In this document: positions 50,101 to 58,450 of the stretch, in pieces
How positions within the stretch are numbered: the first letter of the stretch is position 1
Layout: each line of letters begins with the position of its first letter
NCBI GenBank assembly: GCA_026225235.1
Contig: JAMFSK010000137.1
Span: forward strand, 62,001-126,000
Origin: Burkholderiales bacterium
GTDB lineage: Bacteria; Pseudomonadota; Gammaproteobacteria; Burkholderiales; Burkholderiaceae
Reading direction: 5' to 3'
DNA: 64,000 nt
Notes under the pieces: model-generated
Seen by the model: only the letters and a program-made list of their open reading frames with translations
The model's database searches: none
What the model was told of the DNA's origin: nothing
Program-made: the position numbers and the translations under genes

Positions 50101-50141
50101 TTAGTGAATTTAATTCAAGTCACTTGAATACAGTTCACTAA
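50101..50141. promoter_or_regulatory. 41-bp nested palindrome, likely operator of the ABC/ureohydrolase operon
   Basis: The outer arms TTAGTGAA (50101-50108) and TTCACTAA (50134-50141) and the inner arms ATTCAAG (50113-50119) and CTTGAAT (50123-50129) share one exact centre at 50121. The arms are perfect and the two 4-nt linkers between them are not complementary. It is strongly AT-rich against the GC-rich background, placed where a promoter for the binding-protein gene must lie. The XRE-cupin regulator of the operon is the natural candidate ligand. Confidence 0.75.
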
Positions 50142-50314
50142 GCATGACTCATGCCATACTAGAACGCCGGGAATCCGCGGGAAAACGGCCAGTGCCATGC
50201 ACCAGATTTTGGATCCTGGTCAGGGTGGGCACCAACGGCGTGCCCGATGCACTGGAGGGAAGCAGAGGCGCCACCGCGCCAGCAATCATCGGCGACGCGA
50301 TACGAGTTCCTCGT

Positions 50315-50713
50315 CTAAGTGCTGTATTTCTCGATCGCTTGCGCGCTGACCGGCGTGAAAAAATTGACCAGATTTCCCTCGGGGTCGCGAAACATCAAGG
50401 AGCGGTTCCCCCATGGCTGAGTTGTCGGTTCCTGAACAAATTCGCTGACGACCTTTTTCAGGTTTTCATATTCCTGGTCTACGTCATCCACGCGAAACTC
50501 GACGATCGCGGTGCGGTTGTCCGCGGGATGCGCGGCGCTGGCCCCGAACAGATCCATGGTTTTCTTGCTGGCGATCGCCAACGTACAGGAAGGCGTCGCC
50601 AATTCGGCAAAGTCCTCCGTGTACCACGTCGCTGTTAGACCCGTTGTGTTTTCGTAGAATCCAACCAAACGCTTCATGTCATTGGCGATGACTCGCACCG
50701 AGACGAAATTCAT
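50315..50713 (-). CDS. VOC-family (glyoxalase/bleomycin resistance-like) protein
   Basis: The protein has 132 residues with the paired beta-alpha-beta repeats of the vicinal oxygen chelate fold (NFVSVRVIANDMKRLVGFYE at the N-terminus and NRSLMFRDPEGNLVNFF at the C-terminus, including the conserved metal Glu in DPEGN). Members act as lyases, dioxygenases or antibiotic-binding proteins, and the specific role is unknown. It is divergent from the WYL regulator and probably controlled by it. Confidence 0.88.
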   Translation of the reverse strand: MNFVSVRVIANDMKRLVGFYENTTGLTATWYTEDFAELATPSCTLAIASKKTMDLFGASAAHPADNRTAIVEFRVDDVDQEYENLKKVVSEFVQEPTTQPWGNRSLMFRDPEGNLVNFFTPVSAQAIEKYST

Positions 50714-50808
50714 AGTGACCTCTTTATGTGGGTTAGACTTTCGCGTACCTATCGTTGTTGATTCTAGGAGGGGCCTGCTGACAGCGTTACGTCAGCAGCG
50801 ACACCATC

Positions 50809-51510
50809 ATGCGTCGAGCCGACCGCCTGTTTCAGATCATTCAGATCCTGCGACGCTATACGCGCCCTGTGACCGCAAGCATGCTGGCCGAAGAGCTGGA
50901 AGTATCCAAGCGGTCCGTCTACCGTGATATCGCGGATCTGATCGGGCAAAGGGTACCGATCCGCGGTGAGGCAGGCCTGGGGTATGTCCTTGATCGCAAC
51001 TTCGACATGCCGCCGCTGATGCTCACGCCAGATGAGATCGAGGCCGCGGTGCTCGGCGCGCAATGGGTAGCCGAACGCGGAGATCCCGTGCTGGCCAATG
51101 CGGCACGCGACCTGATCGCCAAGATTGCCTCTGCCGTACCGGAACGGATGCGCCCTTTTATCGCTGAACCCACCGTCGGCGCTCCGTCGGGCAGTGTGCA
51201 GGCGCTCGATGGCCTCGACATCGCGAAGGCTCGTCTATGGATTCGCAGCGGGCGCAAGATCCGCATTCACTATCGAAACCAGGGGGCGCAAGACACCGAG
51301 CGCACCATCTGGCCCGTGATCATTGGGTATGCCGACACAGTGCGTCTTCTCGCCGCCTGGTGCGAGATGCGACAGGAGTTTCGGCATTTCCGAACGGATC
51401 GCATCACCGCCGCGGAATTTCTTGACGAGCATCACGGCTGCCGTCTCAGCGACCTGAGAAAGCGGTGGAAAAACCATATGGAGACTGAGCGCGGCATCCG
51501 CTTGTCATAG
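50809..51510 (+). CDS. HTH-WYL (YafY-type) transcription regulator
   Basis: The protein has 233 residues. The N-terminal HTH_11 domain (ADRLFQIIQILRRYTRPVTA, then SKRSVYRDIADLIGQ) is followed by a WYL-type ligand-binding domain (GRKIRIHYRNQGAQDTERTIWP, RLLAAWCEMRQEFRHFRTDRI, quoted in parts). WYL domains often sense small nucleotides or metabolites. The divergent VOC gene is the likely target. Confidence 0.88.
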   Translation: MRRADRLFQIIQILRRYTRPVTASMLAEELEVSKRSVYRDIADLIGQRVPIRGEAGLGYVLDRNFDMPPLMLTPDEIEAAVLGAQWVAERGDPVLANAARDLIAKIASAVPERMRPFIAEPTVGAPSGSVQALDGLDIAKARLWIRSGRKIRIHYRNQGAQDTERTIWPVIIGYADTVRLLAAWCEMRQEFRHFRTDRITAAEFLDEHHGCRLSDLRKRWKNHMETERGIRLS

Positions 51511-51712
51511 CCGTCGGGTCAGGGTCTGAGCGGTCGACCCTCCGCCTCGAAGAGTCGAGATTTCGCATTGTTCATCAAATCCCGCTAGTTATTTCGTTTT
51601 GCGCCGCTTTATCGCAACCGAAGAGATGTCTACATTGGCACCGACGCAAAGCTATTGGCTTCAGAAACAGCCAGTCATGTTCCGCGGAACCAGATCTCTT
51701 TCAGGAAACGAT

Positions 51713-52459
51713 ATGAGCAAGCTCGCAGGTAAGGTCGCTGTCGTCACGGGCGCATCGAAGGGTATTGGAGCCGCTATCGCGAAGGCACTCGCAGCAGAAG
51801 GCGCCTCGGTGGTCGTCAACTATGCAAGCAGCAAGGCTGGTGCGGATGCGGTTGTGGCAGCGATCTCCGCAGCCAACGGCAAGGCAGTCGCCGTCGGCGG
51901 GGATGTTTCGAAAGCTGCGGACGCGAAAGGCATCATCAACGCCGCTATCGAGACGTTTGGGCGCCTCGACGTCGTGGTCAACAACTCGGGAATCTACGAG
52001 TTCTCGCCGATCGAAGAGATCACTGAAGAACACTTTCACAAACAGTTCAACACGAACGTGTTGGGCGTGCTGCTGACCACACAGGCTGCCGTCGGCCATC
52101 TAGGCGAGGGAGCGAGCATCATCAACGTGAGTTCGGTCGTGAGCAGCATTACCCCGCCGGCAAGTGCCGTCTATAGCGGCACCAAGGGTGCGGTCGACGC
52201 GATCACCGGCGTGCTTGCACGCGAACTCGGGCCGAGGAAGATTCGCGTTAACTCGATCAACCCTGGCGTTGTCGTGACCGAGGGCACCCACACCGCAGGG
52301 ATCATTGGCTCCGACCTCGAGAAGTGGGCTCTCTCGCAGACTCCGCTTGGACGTCTCGGCCAACCGGACGACATTGCGTCGATCGCTGTGTTTCTCGCAT
52401 CGGATGACGCCCGCTGGTTGACAGGCGAACACCTTGTCGCAAGTGGCGGCATGCACTGA
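51713..52459 (+). CDS. Short-chain dehydrogenase/reductase
   Basis: This NAD(P)-dependent SDR has 248 residues. The cofactor motif TGASKGIG starts near residue 13, NNSG is near 87, and the catalytic residues are in SSVVSS and YSGTK. The C-terminal AxxGG-type ending (VASGGMH) is typical of classical SDRs. I chose the ATG with AGGAAA upstream; a start 38 codons earlier has no support. The substrate is unknown. It lies downstream of the WYL regulator and is possibly independent. Confidence 0.9.
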   Translation: MSKLAGKVAVVTGASKGIGAAIAKALAAEGASVVVNYASSKAGADAVVAAISAANGKAVAVGGDVSKAADAKGIINAAIETFGRLDVVVNNSGIYEFSPIEEITEEHFHKQFNTNVLGVLLTTQAAVGHLGEGASIINVSSVVSSITPPASAVYSGTKGAVDAITGVLARELGPRKIRVNSINPGVVVTEGTHTAGIIGSDLEKWALSQTPLGRLGQPDDIASIAVFLASDDARWLTGEHLVASGGMH

Positions 52460-52516
52460 GCTAGAGGGATTGCTCTGCCTGACGTGATCGATCCGGTCTC
52501 GTCGGGTGGTCTTCAT

Positions 52517-53080
52517 TCAGGAACTGCTGCGCGAGAAATCGACGTCTTTACTCTCGACGACTCCGCCCGAGCGGCCCGGCGCACTTTGATTGGTCCAGTA
52601 CAGATTGGTGTGTCTGATCACGCCATCCGCTGGTGGTGCGCCGTATTGCGTCATGTCATCCGTCGTATGTGCGTCGCTGACCAGCGTGGCGTCATAGCCG
52701 CGCACGATCGCTCCATGCAGCGTCGAGCGAATGCACATGTCCGTTTGCGCCCCCGTCACAATCAGTTTGCCGACGCCCAGCGTCGACAGCACGTGTTCGA
52801 GCGTGGTGTTTTCAAACGCATCGCGATAATTTTTATCGATGATCGCTTCTCCGGGTGCCGGAGAGAGTTCGGCGACAATCTGCCACGCTTCGCTGCTCGG
52901 CTTCAACTCTTCGTCGGTGTGGCGCACCCAGACAACCGGCACGTCCATACCGCGTGCTCGCTCGACGAGCGTCTTGACGGTGTTCAGCACTTCGTGACGT
53001 CGATACGCGTTGGCCACGACTCCGTTTTGAAGATCAATCACGATCAATGCGGTGTTGGAACGATTGGCTAATGTAGTCAT
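52517..53080 (-). CDS. Isochorismatase-like cysteine hydrolase
   Basis: The protein has 187 residues with the catalytic D-K-C triad of the family: Asp in IVIDLQNGV, Lys in IIDKNYRDAF and Cys in GAQTDMCIRSTL. Relatives are nicotinamidase, N-carbamoylsarcosine amidase and plain isochorismatase-like hydrolases of unknown substrate. The start at 53078-53080 was chosen because the in-frame extension has no ribosome site. It is convergent with the SDR gene. Confidence 0.88.
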   Translation of the reverse strand: MTTLANRSNTALIVIDLQNGVVANAYRRHEVLNTVKTLVERARGMDVPVVWVRHTDEELKPSSEAWQIVAELSPAPGEAIIDKNYRDAFENTTLEHVLSTLGVGKLIVTGAQTDMCIRSTLHGAIVRGYDATLVSDAHTTDDMTQYGAPPADGVIRHTNLYWTNQSAPGRSGGVVESKDVDFSRSSS

Positions 53081-53235
53081 GGGCAAAAACCTTTCTCGGC
53101 AGAAAGCACATATTAACGAGATTTTGCTGCCGGCAACGCAAGCGGGGCGTCCCGGGCTTTGGGCCAGGGTGTCCCGCCGGTTTGCCGACGATGTGTTCAT
53201 TAGTTAACCGAGCCTCCAACAAAGGCCTTTCGCTC

Positions 53236-54282
53236 TCACGCTGCAAAAATCGAACTCAAGCCCAGACGACGAAGACCCTTACGATAAGCAATCGAGCTTC
53301 GGTCGGCCGGAATATGTGCCTCGAGCATCGTATCCAACGGAAGGCACTCGGGTTTCTGTGACTCCACCACAAGGCGATCTTCTTCGAACACCCGGAGATT
53401 GAAATCATGCACAGCCTCGACCGGCTGATCCCTATCGAAATTACGTGCAATCGGTGCGAATAGACGGGTCTTTCGGGCCGAGACGGGACAGGCTGCGTTC
53501 ATGATGATCAGGCGGCCTCCTTCCGGAAAGTGAACCGTCAGTGTCGCCGCGAATGGCAAATGCGCTTCAAAATGACGCAGCCACTCGAAACCGGCTTGCC
53601 CCCGCTGATCGGATCCGATTGGGTAGTTACCGACAAAACTCCGATAGTCCGCTTTGAAACCGACGGCTGACTCGACAACCGTATAAACAGGCACCTCCGT
53701 GTTGTCCGGATCGCCGAACGTATCGGTATGCACCCAGCCGAAGTGCGCTACATCCAGAAAGCCCTCGAGTTGACGGCCAGCGAAGCCGGCAATGTCGATC
53801 GTGGGGCACACGATCTGCTGGAAATCGTCGTCGTCCCAAAACGGCATCGTCGGTATGAGCGGCTCTACGCTTTCCTCCCCCGAAACGGGTGCGCCCAAGC
53901 ACGTCCAGATCAGCCCGTAGCGCTCGACCGCAGGATAGGTTTTCAATTGAAGTTTGGCCGGAATGGGCGTGTTCGGACTTGATGGGATGCGATTGCATCG
54001 ACCATCGGAACCAAAGCGCAATCCGTGATATCGGCAAACCACTCCTTGACGGTCATGCGTGCCCAGACTCAGCGGTACGCCTCGATGCGGGCATACGTCC
54101 CGCGCGATCACAAGCTTGCCGTCGACGCGATAGATCACCAGCGGCTCGTCGAGCAGCATGGCGGAAATCGGTGCTTCGACCACGCTGCTGGCCAGCGCAA
54201 CCGGATACCAGTGCTGCGCCAGGATCCGCCAATCATGCGGGTCGAACGTGCAATTCGGCGGTAACAACACTTCAGTGCTCAT
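53236..54282 (-). CDS. Rieske non-heme iron oxygenase
   Basis: This aromatic ring-hydroxylating or O-demethylating oxygenase component has 348 residues. The Rieske [2Fe-2S] ligands are C64, H66, C83 and H86 (CPHRGVPLS, CRYHGLRF). The mononuclear iron site includes H180 and H185 with the bridging D177 (GFLDVAHFGWVH). The sequence resembles vanillate/phthalate-type single-component oxygenases. No reductase gene is adjacent, so it must borrow one. It is divergent from the LysR-M24 gene, and the gap holds an inverted repeat for LysR control. Confidence 0.9.
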   Translation of the reverse strand: MSTEVLLPPNCTFDPHDWRILAQHWYPVALASSVVEAPISAMLLDEPLVIYRVDGKLVIARDVCPHRGVPLSLGTHDRQGVVCRYHGLRFGSDGRCNRIPSSPNTPIPAKLQLKTYPAVERYGLIWTCLGAPVSGEESVEPLIPTMPFWDDDDFQQIVCPTIDIAGFAGRQLEGFLDVAHFGWVHTDTFGDPDNTEVPVYTVVESAVGFKADYRSFVGNYPIGSDQRGQAGFEWLRHFEAHLPFAATLTVHFPEGGRLIIMNAACPVSARKTRLFAPIARNFDRDQPVEAVHDFNLRVFEEDRLVVESQKPECLPLDTMLEAHIPADRSSIAYRKGLRRLGLSSIFAA

Positions 54283-54372
54283 TGGATTGCCTTTCCAGGT
54301 GCGGATCTAAATCAGAGTCAAGGTCGCGAAGACGGGGGCGTTTTTGTCGGCTTGATTCTGGGGAGAAATGGC

Positions 54373-54421
54373 GTTCCAATAAACAATCAATAATTCACTG
54401 ACGCGTTGCAAAAATTGGAAC
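54373..54421. promoter_or_regulatory. Inverted repeat upstream of the LysR gene
   Basis: GTTCCAAT (54373-54380) and ATTGGAAC (54414-54421), a perfect 8-bp pair 33 nt apart, in the divergent gap between the Rieske and LysR genes, ending five bases before the LysR start. Likely a regulator binding site. Confidence 0.5.
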
Positions 54422-54425
54422 ACCC

Positions 54426-56072
54426 ATGCTGACGTTTTCACGGTTCACCCGCTACTTCGCTGCGATCGCGGAGCTTGGAAGCATTCGCAAAGCGGCCGAG
54501 GCACTCCATGTGTCGGCCTCTGCCATCGATCGGCAGGTGCTGCAGGCAGAGAAGACGATTGGTGCGCCCTTGTTCGAACGTTTCCATGGCGGATTGCGTC
54601 CCACGGCCGCGGGCGAGATCTTTATCGGGCTGATCCGCCGCTGGCAACAGGAATATCAGCACGCCCTCGCGCAGGTGGACGAGTTACAAGGACTGAAGCG
54701 CGGCCACGTGGAAATCGCCGTCATCGACGCACTCACGGAAGGCATGGTCGCCGAAGCGATCGGCAGGATTTCGGCCGCCCATCCCGGACTGACGGTCGGC
54801 GTTCAGGTTCTGGACAACGAGGAGGTGGCGCGTCAGATCAGTTCATGCGCTGTGGACTTTGGGCTGCTGTTGCAGCCGGCTTCGATGACCGGCCTCGAGG
54901 CACTCCATTCGATTGATATTCCCCTCGGCGTGGTCTTTCAACGCGGCCATATACTGGGCGAGCACGCGCGGCTACGTCTGAGTCAGACGCTGGACTTCAA
55001 GACGATCCTGCCCGGCGCGCCGCTCGTGATCAGTGACCACGTGAACGCGCTTTACGAAAGGCACCAGGTCGACACGAGCACGTTCATGTCGTGCAACAAC
55101 ACACAGATGATGCGGTCGCTGGTTCGAGAAGGCGTCGGTATCGGCGTGCTTTGCTGGCTGGATGTAGTGGCCGACGTCTCGCATCAACGACTCGAATTCA
55201 GAGCGCTCGAGGACCCGCGTCTGCTTCCTCTCAAACTGCATTTGTGCGTGGCCTCGCGCAGGCAGATCTCCTATACCGCACGTGAATCCATTCCCTATTT
55301 CCAAAAGAGCATGGTCGGAACCGAATATGATGACGCTATCCAACCGGCACGTTGGCGCAGATGCGGCCATCGGAGCCGAGTAAGAACCGAACGTGACACA
55401 AGGGGGAACCAAATGGATGTGAGCAGGAAAGAAGCCGTCGGCGAGAAATATCAACTTGCCTCAATGCATCATGCCCGGGGTAAAACCTGGGAGGTGGTGG
55501 AGCGCATTGCGAAAGTCGTTCGTCCGGGAATGACCGAGTCAGAGGCGACGGCTGAATGTCGTGTCATTTTGGCAGAGATGGGGATGGATCGAATCTGGCA
55601 TCCCGTCTTGATCCGCTTCGGTGAAAACACGCTGCGAACGTTCAGCCAGCGATCCGAAGGCGACCCACAGCTTAAAGAGAGCGACATTTTCTTCGTTGAT
55701 TTGGGTGTCGTCTGGAACCAGCATGAAGGCGATGCAGGCGCTACGTTTGTGGTCGGTGACGATGCGGAAATGAAGGCATGCGCCGAAGCCGCCAAAACCC
55801 TGTTCGACGAAGTAGAACACTATTGGAAGTCGACCGGTGCAGGAGGCAAGGCGCTCTATGACTATGCGGCTGAGCGCGCTTCAGCGCTGGGATGGCGCTT
55901 GAACCTGGACATCAAGGGACATCGTGTCAGCGACTTCCCCCATGCCATTTATAAGGCGGGCGATCTTGGGGATTTCGAAGAGCATCCCCACGCCGGGCTC
56001 TGGATTCTGGAAATCCAGATTGCACATTTGACTCGTCCGTTTGGGGCCTTTTACGAAGACCTTCTTGCCTGA
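54426..56072 (+). CDS. LysR-type regulator fused in frame to an M24 peptidase-like domain
   Basis: One uninterrupted frame encodes 548 residues. Residues 1-65 are a LysR winged HTH (RFTRYFAAIAELGSIRKAAEALHVSASAIDRQ, in parts) and about 90-295 the effector domain (GHVEIAVIDALTEGM onward). After a basic linker of about 30 residues the M24 (methionine aminopeptidase/prolidase fold) domain runs from 330 to the end. It has candidate metal ligands in VDLG, GDAGATF, FPHA, LEIQ and YEDL. No stop codon separates the parts. Three explanations are possible: a true fusion, a lost LysR stop, or two proteins, since a good ribosome site sits before the M24 Met. Rieske control by the LysR part is likely. Confidence 0.65.
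   Translation: MLTFSRFTRYFAAIAELGSIRKAAEALHVSASAIDRQVLQAEKTIGAPLFERFHGGLRPTAAGEIFIGLIRRWQQEYQHALAQVDELQGLKRGHVEIAVIDALTEGMVAEAIGRISAAHPGLTVGVQVLDNEEVARQISSCAVDFGLLLQPASMTGLEALHSIDIPLGVVFQRGHILGEHARLRLSQTLDFKTILPGAPLVISDHVNALYERHQVDTSTFMSCNNTQMMRSLVREGVGIGVLCWLDVVADVSHQRLEFRALEDPRLLPLKLHLCVASRRQISYTARESIPYFQKSMVGTEYDDAIQPARWRRCGHRSRVRTERDTRGNQMDVSRKEAVGEKYQLASMHHARGKTWEVVERIAKVVRPGMTESEATAECRVILAEMGMDRIWHPVLIRFGENTLRTFSQRSEGDPQLKESDIFFVDLGVVWNQHEGDAGATFVVGDDAEMKACAEAAKTLFDEVEHYWKSTGAGGKALYDYAAERASALGWRLNLDIKGHRVSDFPHAIYKAGDLGDFEEHPHAGLWILEIQIAHLTRPFGAFYEDLLA
55413..56072 (+). CDS. M24-family metallopeptidase-like domain, possible independent internal start
   Basis: This is an alternative reading of the end of the LysR-fused frame. 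AGGGGGA lies six to eight bases before the ATG at 55413, an ideal ribosome site rarely seen by chance inside a gene. The product would be 219 residues, a compact M24 fold with all five predicted metal positions (Asp in VDLGVVW, Asp in EGDAGATF, His in FPHA, Glu in LEIQI, Glu in FYEDLL). Relatives are small Xaa-Pro-dipeptidase-like or creatinase-like proteins. If real, the 3' end of the LysR gene has lost its stop and the two are co-transcribed. Confidence 0.6.
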   Translation: MDVSRKEAVGEKYQLASMHHARGKTWEVVERIAKVVRPGMTESEATAECRVILAEMGMDRIWHPVLIRFGENTLRTFSQRSEGDPQLKESDIFFVDLGVVWNQHEGDAGATFVVGDDAEMKACAEAAKTLFDEVEHYWKSTGAGGKALYDYAAERASALGWRLNLDIKGHRVSDFPHAIYKAGDLGDFEEHPHAGLWILEIQIAHLTRPFGAFYEDLLA

Positions 56073-56185
56073 CGACGATAGACCGGCAGGCGCTGAAGAT
56101 TGAATGTCGCCTCAGGCCAAAGCTTCCGATAACGGTCCACGGTTCGCGGGTCATCATCGGTCTCGAACGCAAGCAGCGGGCACGC

Positions 56186-56656
56186 TCAGAACGGCTTGGT
56201 CGGCAGATACTTTCCGTCAAGCGTGATCACTGCACGCGAGCCGCCTTCCGGATCGTCGACTTTCTTGATATCGAGCTTGAAGTTGATTGCGCTGATTATG
56301 CCGTCGCCAAATTTCTCATGCACCAGCGCCTTCAGAGTCGAACCGTAAATCTGCACCATTTCATAGAACCGGTAGATCGTGGGATCGGTCGGCACGCCTC
56401 CCGGAATACTGCCGCGCACGGGAATGGTTTGCAACAGGCGAACGGCGTCTTCACCGAGATCGAGCTTCACCGCCACGACCTTCGCGGCGTCCGCCGGCAG
56501 CGGATGCTGGCCGAGTAGCGCGGCCGTGACGAACGCCAGGCTGAGGCCACTGCCTTCATTGATCTGTTCGAACGTCAGGTCCTTGCGGATCTTCGCGTCG
56601 ATGATCGCGTTGGTCAGGGCTTCTCGGGAAGATTGGCTATGTTGGGATTGCGTCAT
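56186..56656 (-). CDS. cynS: Cyanate hydratase (cyanase)
   Basis: This enzyme converts cyanate plus bicarbonate to ammonia and CO2. The protein has 156 residues, the same length as E. coli CynS, and the active-site residues fall at the same numbers: R96 and E99 in IYRFYEMVQ and S122 in [10 protein letters not shown]. The N-terminal helical part precedes the oligomerising cyanase core. It lies 42 nt downstream of cynT on the same strand, so the two are an operon: cynT recaptures the CO2 as bicarbonate for CynS. Confidence 0.97.
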   Translation of the reverse strand: MTQSQHSQSSREALTNAIIDAKIRKDLTFEQINEGSGLSLAFVTAALLGQHPLPADAAKVVAVKLDLGEDAVRLLQTIPVRGSIPGGVPTDPTIYRFYEMVQIYGSTLKALVHEKFGDGIISAINFKLDIKKVDDPEGGSRAVITLDGKYLPTKPF

Positions 56657-56698
56657 GACGATGCTCCTTGAAATGGAATGAAGTTGAAGAGCCGTTGT

Positions 56699-57358
56699 TC
56701 AGGCGGCAAGGCTGAACCGCGCCGGCGTGGCGCAAACAGTCGGATGTTCGGCGAGAGACACAAAGCGGTTCGTCGTGCCGTCCAGCGTGTCGATTGAGCC
56801 GGTTTCGATGTCGTACACCCAGCCGTGCAGCGCCAGATGCCCTTGTTCGAGTGCCAGCCGCACAGAGGGGTGGGTCTTGATATTGGCGAGCTGGGCGATC
56901 ACGTTTTCGCGCACCATCGAGTCGATCCGGTCGTGTTCGCTCTTGTGCTCGCGTGCCTCGTTGACGACTTTCGCGGAATCCGCGTAGCGCAACCAACTGC
57001 GCACAGCCGGCATATGGTCCATACACTTGCAGGTGGCAATGGCTGTCATCGCACCGCAATCCGAGTGACCGCAGATCACCACGTCGGTGACGCCAAGTGC
57101 GGCGACTGCGTATTCGACGGTGGCCGTCACACCCCCCGGTTCCGGCCCGTACGACGGCACGATGTTGCCGGCATTGCGGATCACGAACAGATCGCCCGGC
57201 TCGCGCTGCGTGACGAGTTCCGGTACGAGCCGGCTATCTGAGCACGAGATGAACAAGGTGCGCGGTTGCTGGCTCGTCGCCAGTTGCCTGAACAGTTCCG
57301 AACGCTGTGGAAACGCGTCGCGCTGAAACTTCAGAAAGCCGTCGATGATCTCTTGCAT
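56699..57358 (-). CDS. cynT: Beta-class carbonic anhydrase of the cyanate operon
   Basis: This hydrates CO2 to bicarbonate and so prevents bicarbonate depletion during cyanate degradation. The protein has 219 residues with zinc ligands C39 (CSDSR with D41 and R43) and H97/C100 (GHSDCGAM). The family length and the link to cynS support the name. It is divergent from cynR with a LysR box between them. Confidence 0.95.
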   Translation of the reverse strand: MQEIIDGFLKFQRDAFPQRSELFRQLATSQQPRTLFISCSDSRLVPELVTQREPGDLFVIRNAGNIVPSYGPEPGGVTATVEYAVAALGVTDVVICGHSDCGAMTAIATCKCMDHMPAVRSWLRYADSAKVVNEAREHKSEHDRIDSMVRENVIAQLANIKTHPSVRLALEQGHLALHGWVYDIETGSIDTLDGTTNRFVSLAEHPTVCATPARFSLAA

Positions 57359-57440
57359 GTTTCGCTCCGCCGGGGAAGGTGGTTAAGAACCGATGAGCGA
57401 AGAATGCGGCAATCAAACTATAGTGTCCAAGACCGGTTTA

Positions 57441-57461
57441 TTATCTTCACCATAGGGATAA
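57441..57461. promoter_or_regulatory. LysR-type box between cynT and cynR
   Basis: TTATC (57441-57445), 11 nt, GATAA (57457-57461): a perfect T-N11-A palindrome of the kind bound by LysR proteins, in the 124-bp divergent gap. AACTAT (57416-57421) and ATAGTT (57465-57470) form an outer inverted pair around it. The likely ligand is CynR with cyanate as inducer. Confidence 0.65.
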
Positions 57462-57482
57462 CCAATAGTTAAAAGAGGTCTC

Positions 57483-58364
57483 ATGCTGCTCCGGCACATC
57501 CGTTATTTTCTGGCGGTCGCGGAACACCGCAATTTCACACGCGCGGCCGAGGCGCTTCACGTGTCACAGCCCACCCTCTCGCAACAGATCAGGCAGCTTG
57601 AGGACACCTTGCGCGTGCAATTGTTCGACCGGTCCGGCCGGACAATCCAGCTGACGGATGCCGGTGCGGCCTACGTGCACTTTGCCCAGCGTGCGCTGCA
57701 AGATCTGGAGGCGGGCGAGCGAGCGATTCACGACGTGCAGGAACTGAGCCGCGGTTCGCTACGCCTCGCCATGACTCCGACGTTTACCGCCTATCTGATC
57801 GGCCCGCTGCTGGAAAAGTACCACCGCCGCTATCCAAACATCGTGCTGAACATCTTCGAAATGCCGCAGGACCGGATTGAGGCGTTGTTGAACGAAGATG
57901 CGCTGGACGTGGGAATCGCGTTCGATGAGACGCACACTTCCGATATCGAGACCCAGGCGCTGTTCGTCGAAGCCCTGGCAATGGTGGTCGGCAAATCGCA
58001 TGGGCATGCGAAGAAGCCCACGGCCCTGACGCTTGGCGAATTCGAGAAAGAAGCACTTGTACTGCTCAACGAAGAATTTGCCACGCGCCACTACATCGAT
58101 CGATATTGCAAACGGCATGGCATTGCGCCACGCATTGTGATGGAGGCCAATTCGATCAGTGCGGTCATCGAGATCGTGCGCCGCAGCGCGCTGGCCACCG
58201 TGCTGCCGGCCGCGATCGCACGCGAGCACAGTGAGCTATCTCTGATCGATCTGAAGCCAGCGCTGCCGAAGCGGACTGCCGCGCTGCTGCTGCGCAAAGG
58301 CGGGTATCGAAGCGCGGCCACGCAGGCATTCATCGCGCTCGCCCAGGTGTCGGTGGAAGTTTAA
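57483..58364 (+). CDS. cynR: LysR-type regulator of the cyanate operon
   Basis: The protein has 293 residues. The N-terminal HTH reads RYFLAVAEHRNFTRAAEALHVSQPTLSQQ, in parts, and the effector domain starts about residue 90 (LRLAMTPTFTAYLIGPLLE). The HVSQPTLSQQIRQLE stretch and divergence from cynT-cynS fit CynR, which activates the cyn genes with cyanate. AGAGG lies seven bases before the ATG. No cynX transporter gene is present next to the operon, unlike in E. coli. Confidence 0.9.
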   Translation: MLLRHIRYFLAVAEHRNFTRAAEALHVSQPTLSQQIRQLEDTLRVQLFDRSGRTIQLTDAGAAYVHFAQRALQDLEAGERAIHDVQELSRGSLRLAMTPTFTAYLIGPLLEKYHRRYPNIVLNIFEMPQDRIEALLNEDALDVGIAFDETHTSDIETQALFVEALAMVVGKSHGHAKKPTALTLGEFEKEALVLLNEEFATRHYIDRYCKRHGIAPRIVMEANSISAVIEIVRRSALATVLPAAIAREHSELSLIDLKPALPKRTAALLLRKGGYRSAATQAFIALAQVSVEV

Positions 58365-58377
58365 TTCGATATCGAAT
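58364..58377. terminator. 14-bp perfect palindrome after cynR
   Basis: ATTCGAT-ATCGAAT begins at the last base of the cynR stop codon and lies between convergent genes. It is too short for a firm terminator call and could equally be a binding site. Confidence 0.3.
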
Positions 58378-58450
58378 CAATCTGATGGAACAATCGCCCG
58401 ACGCGCCCCGCGCAGGGTATCTCTGCCAAGAGCACGCCGGAAAGCGTGAC

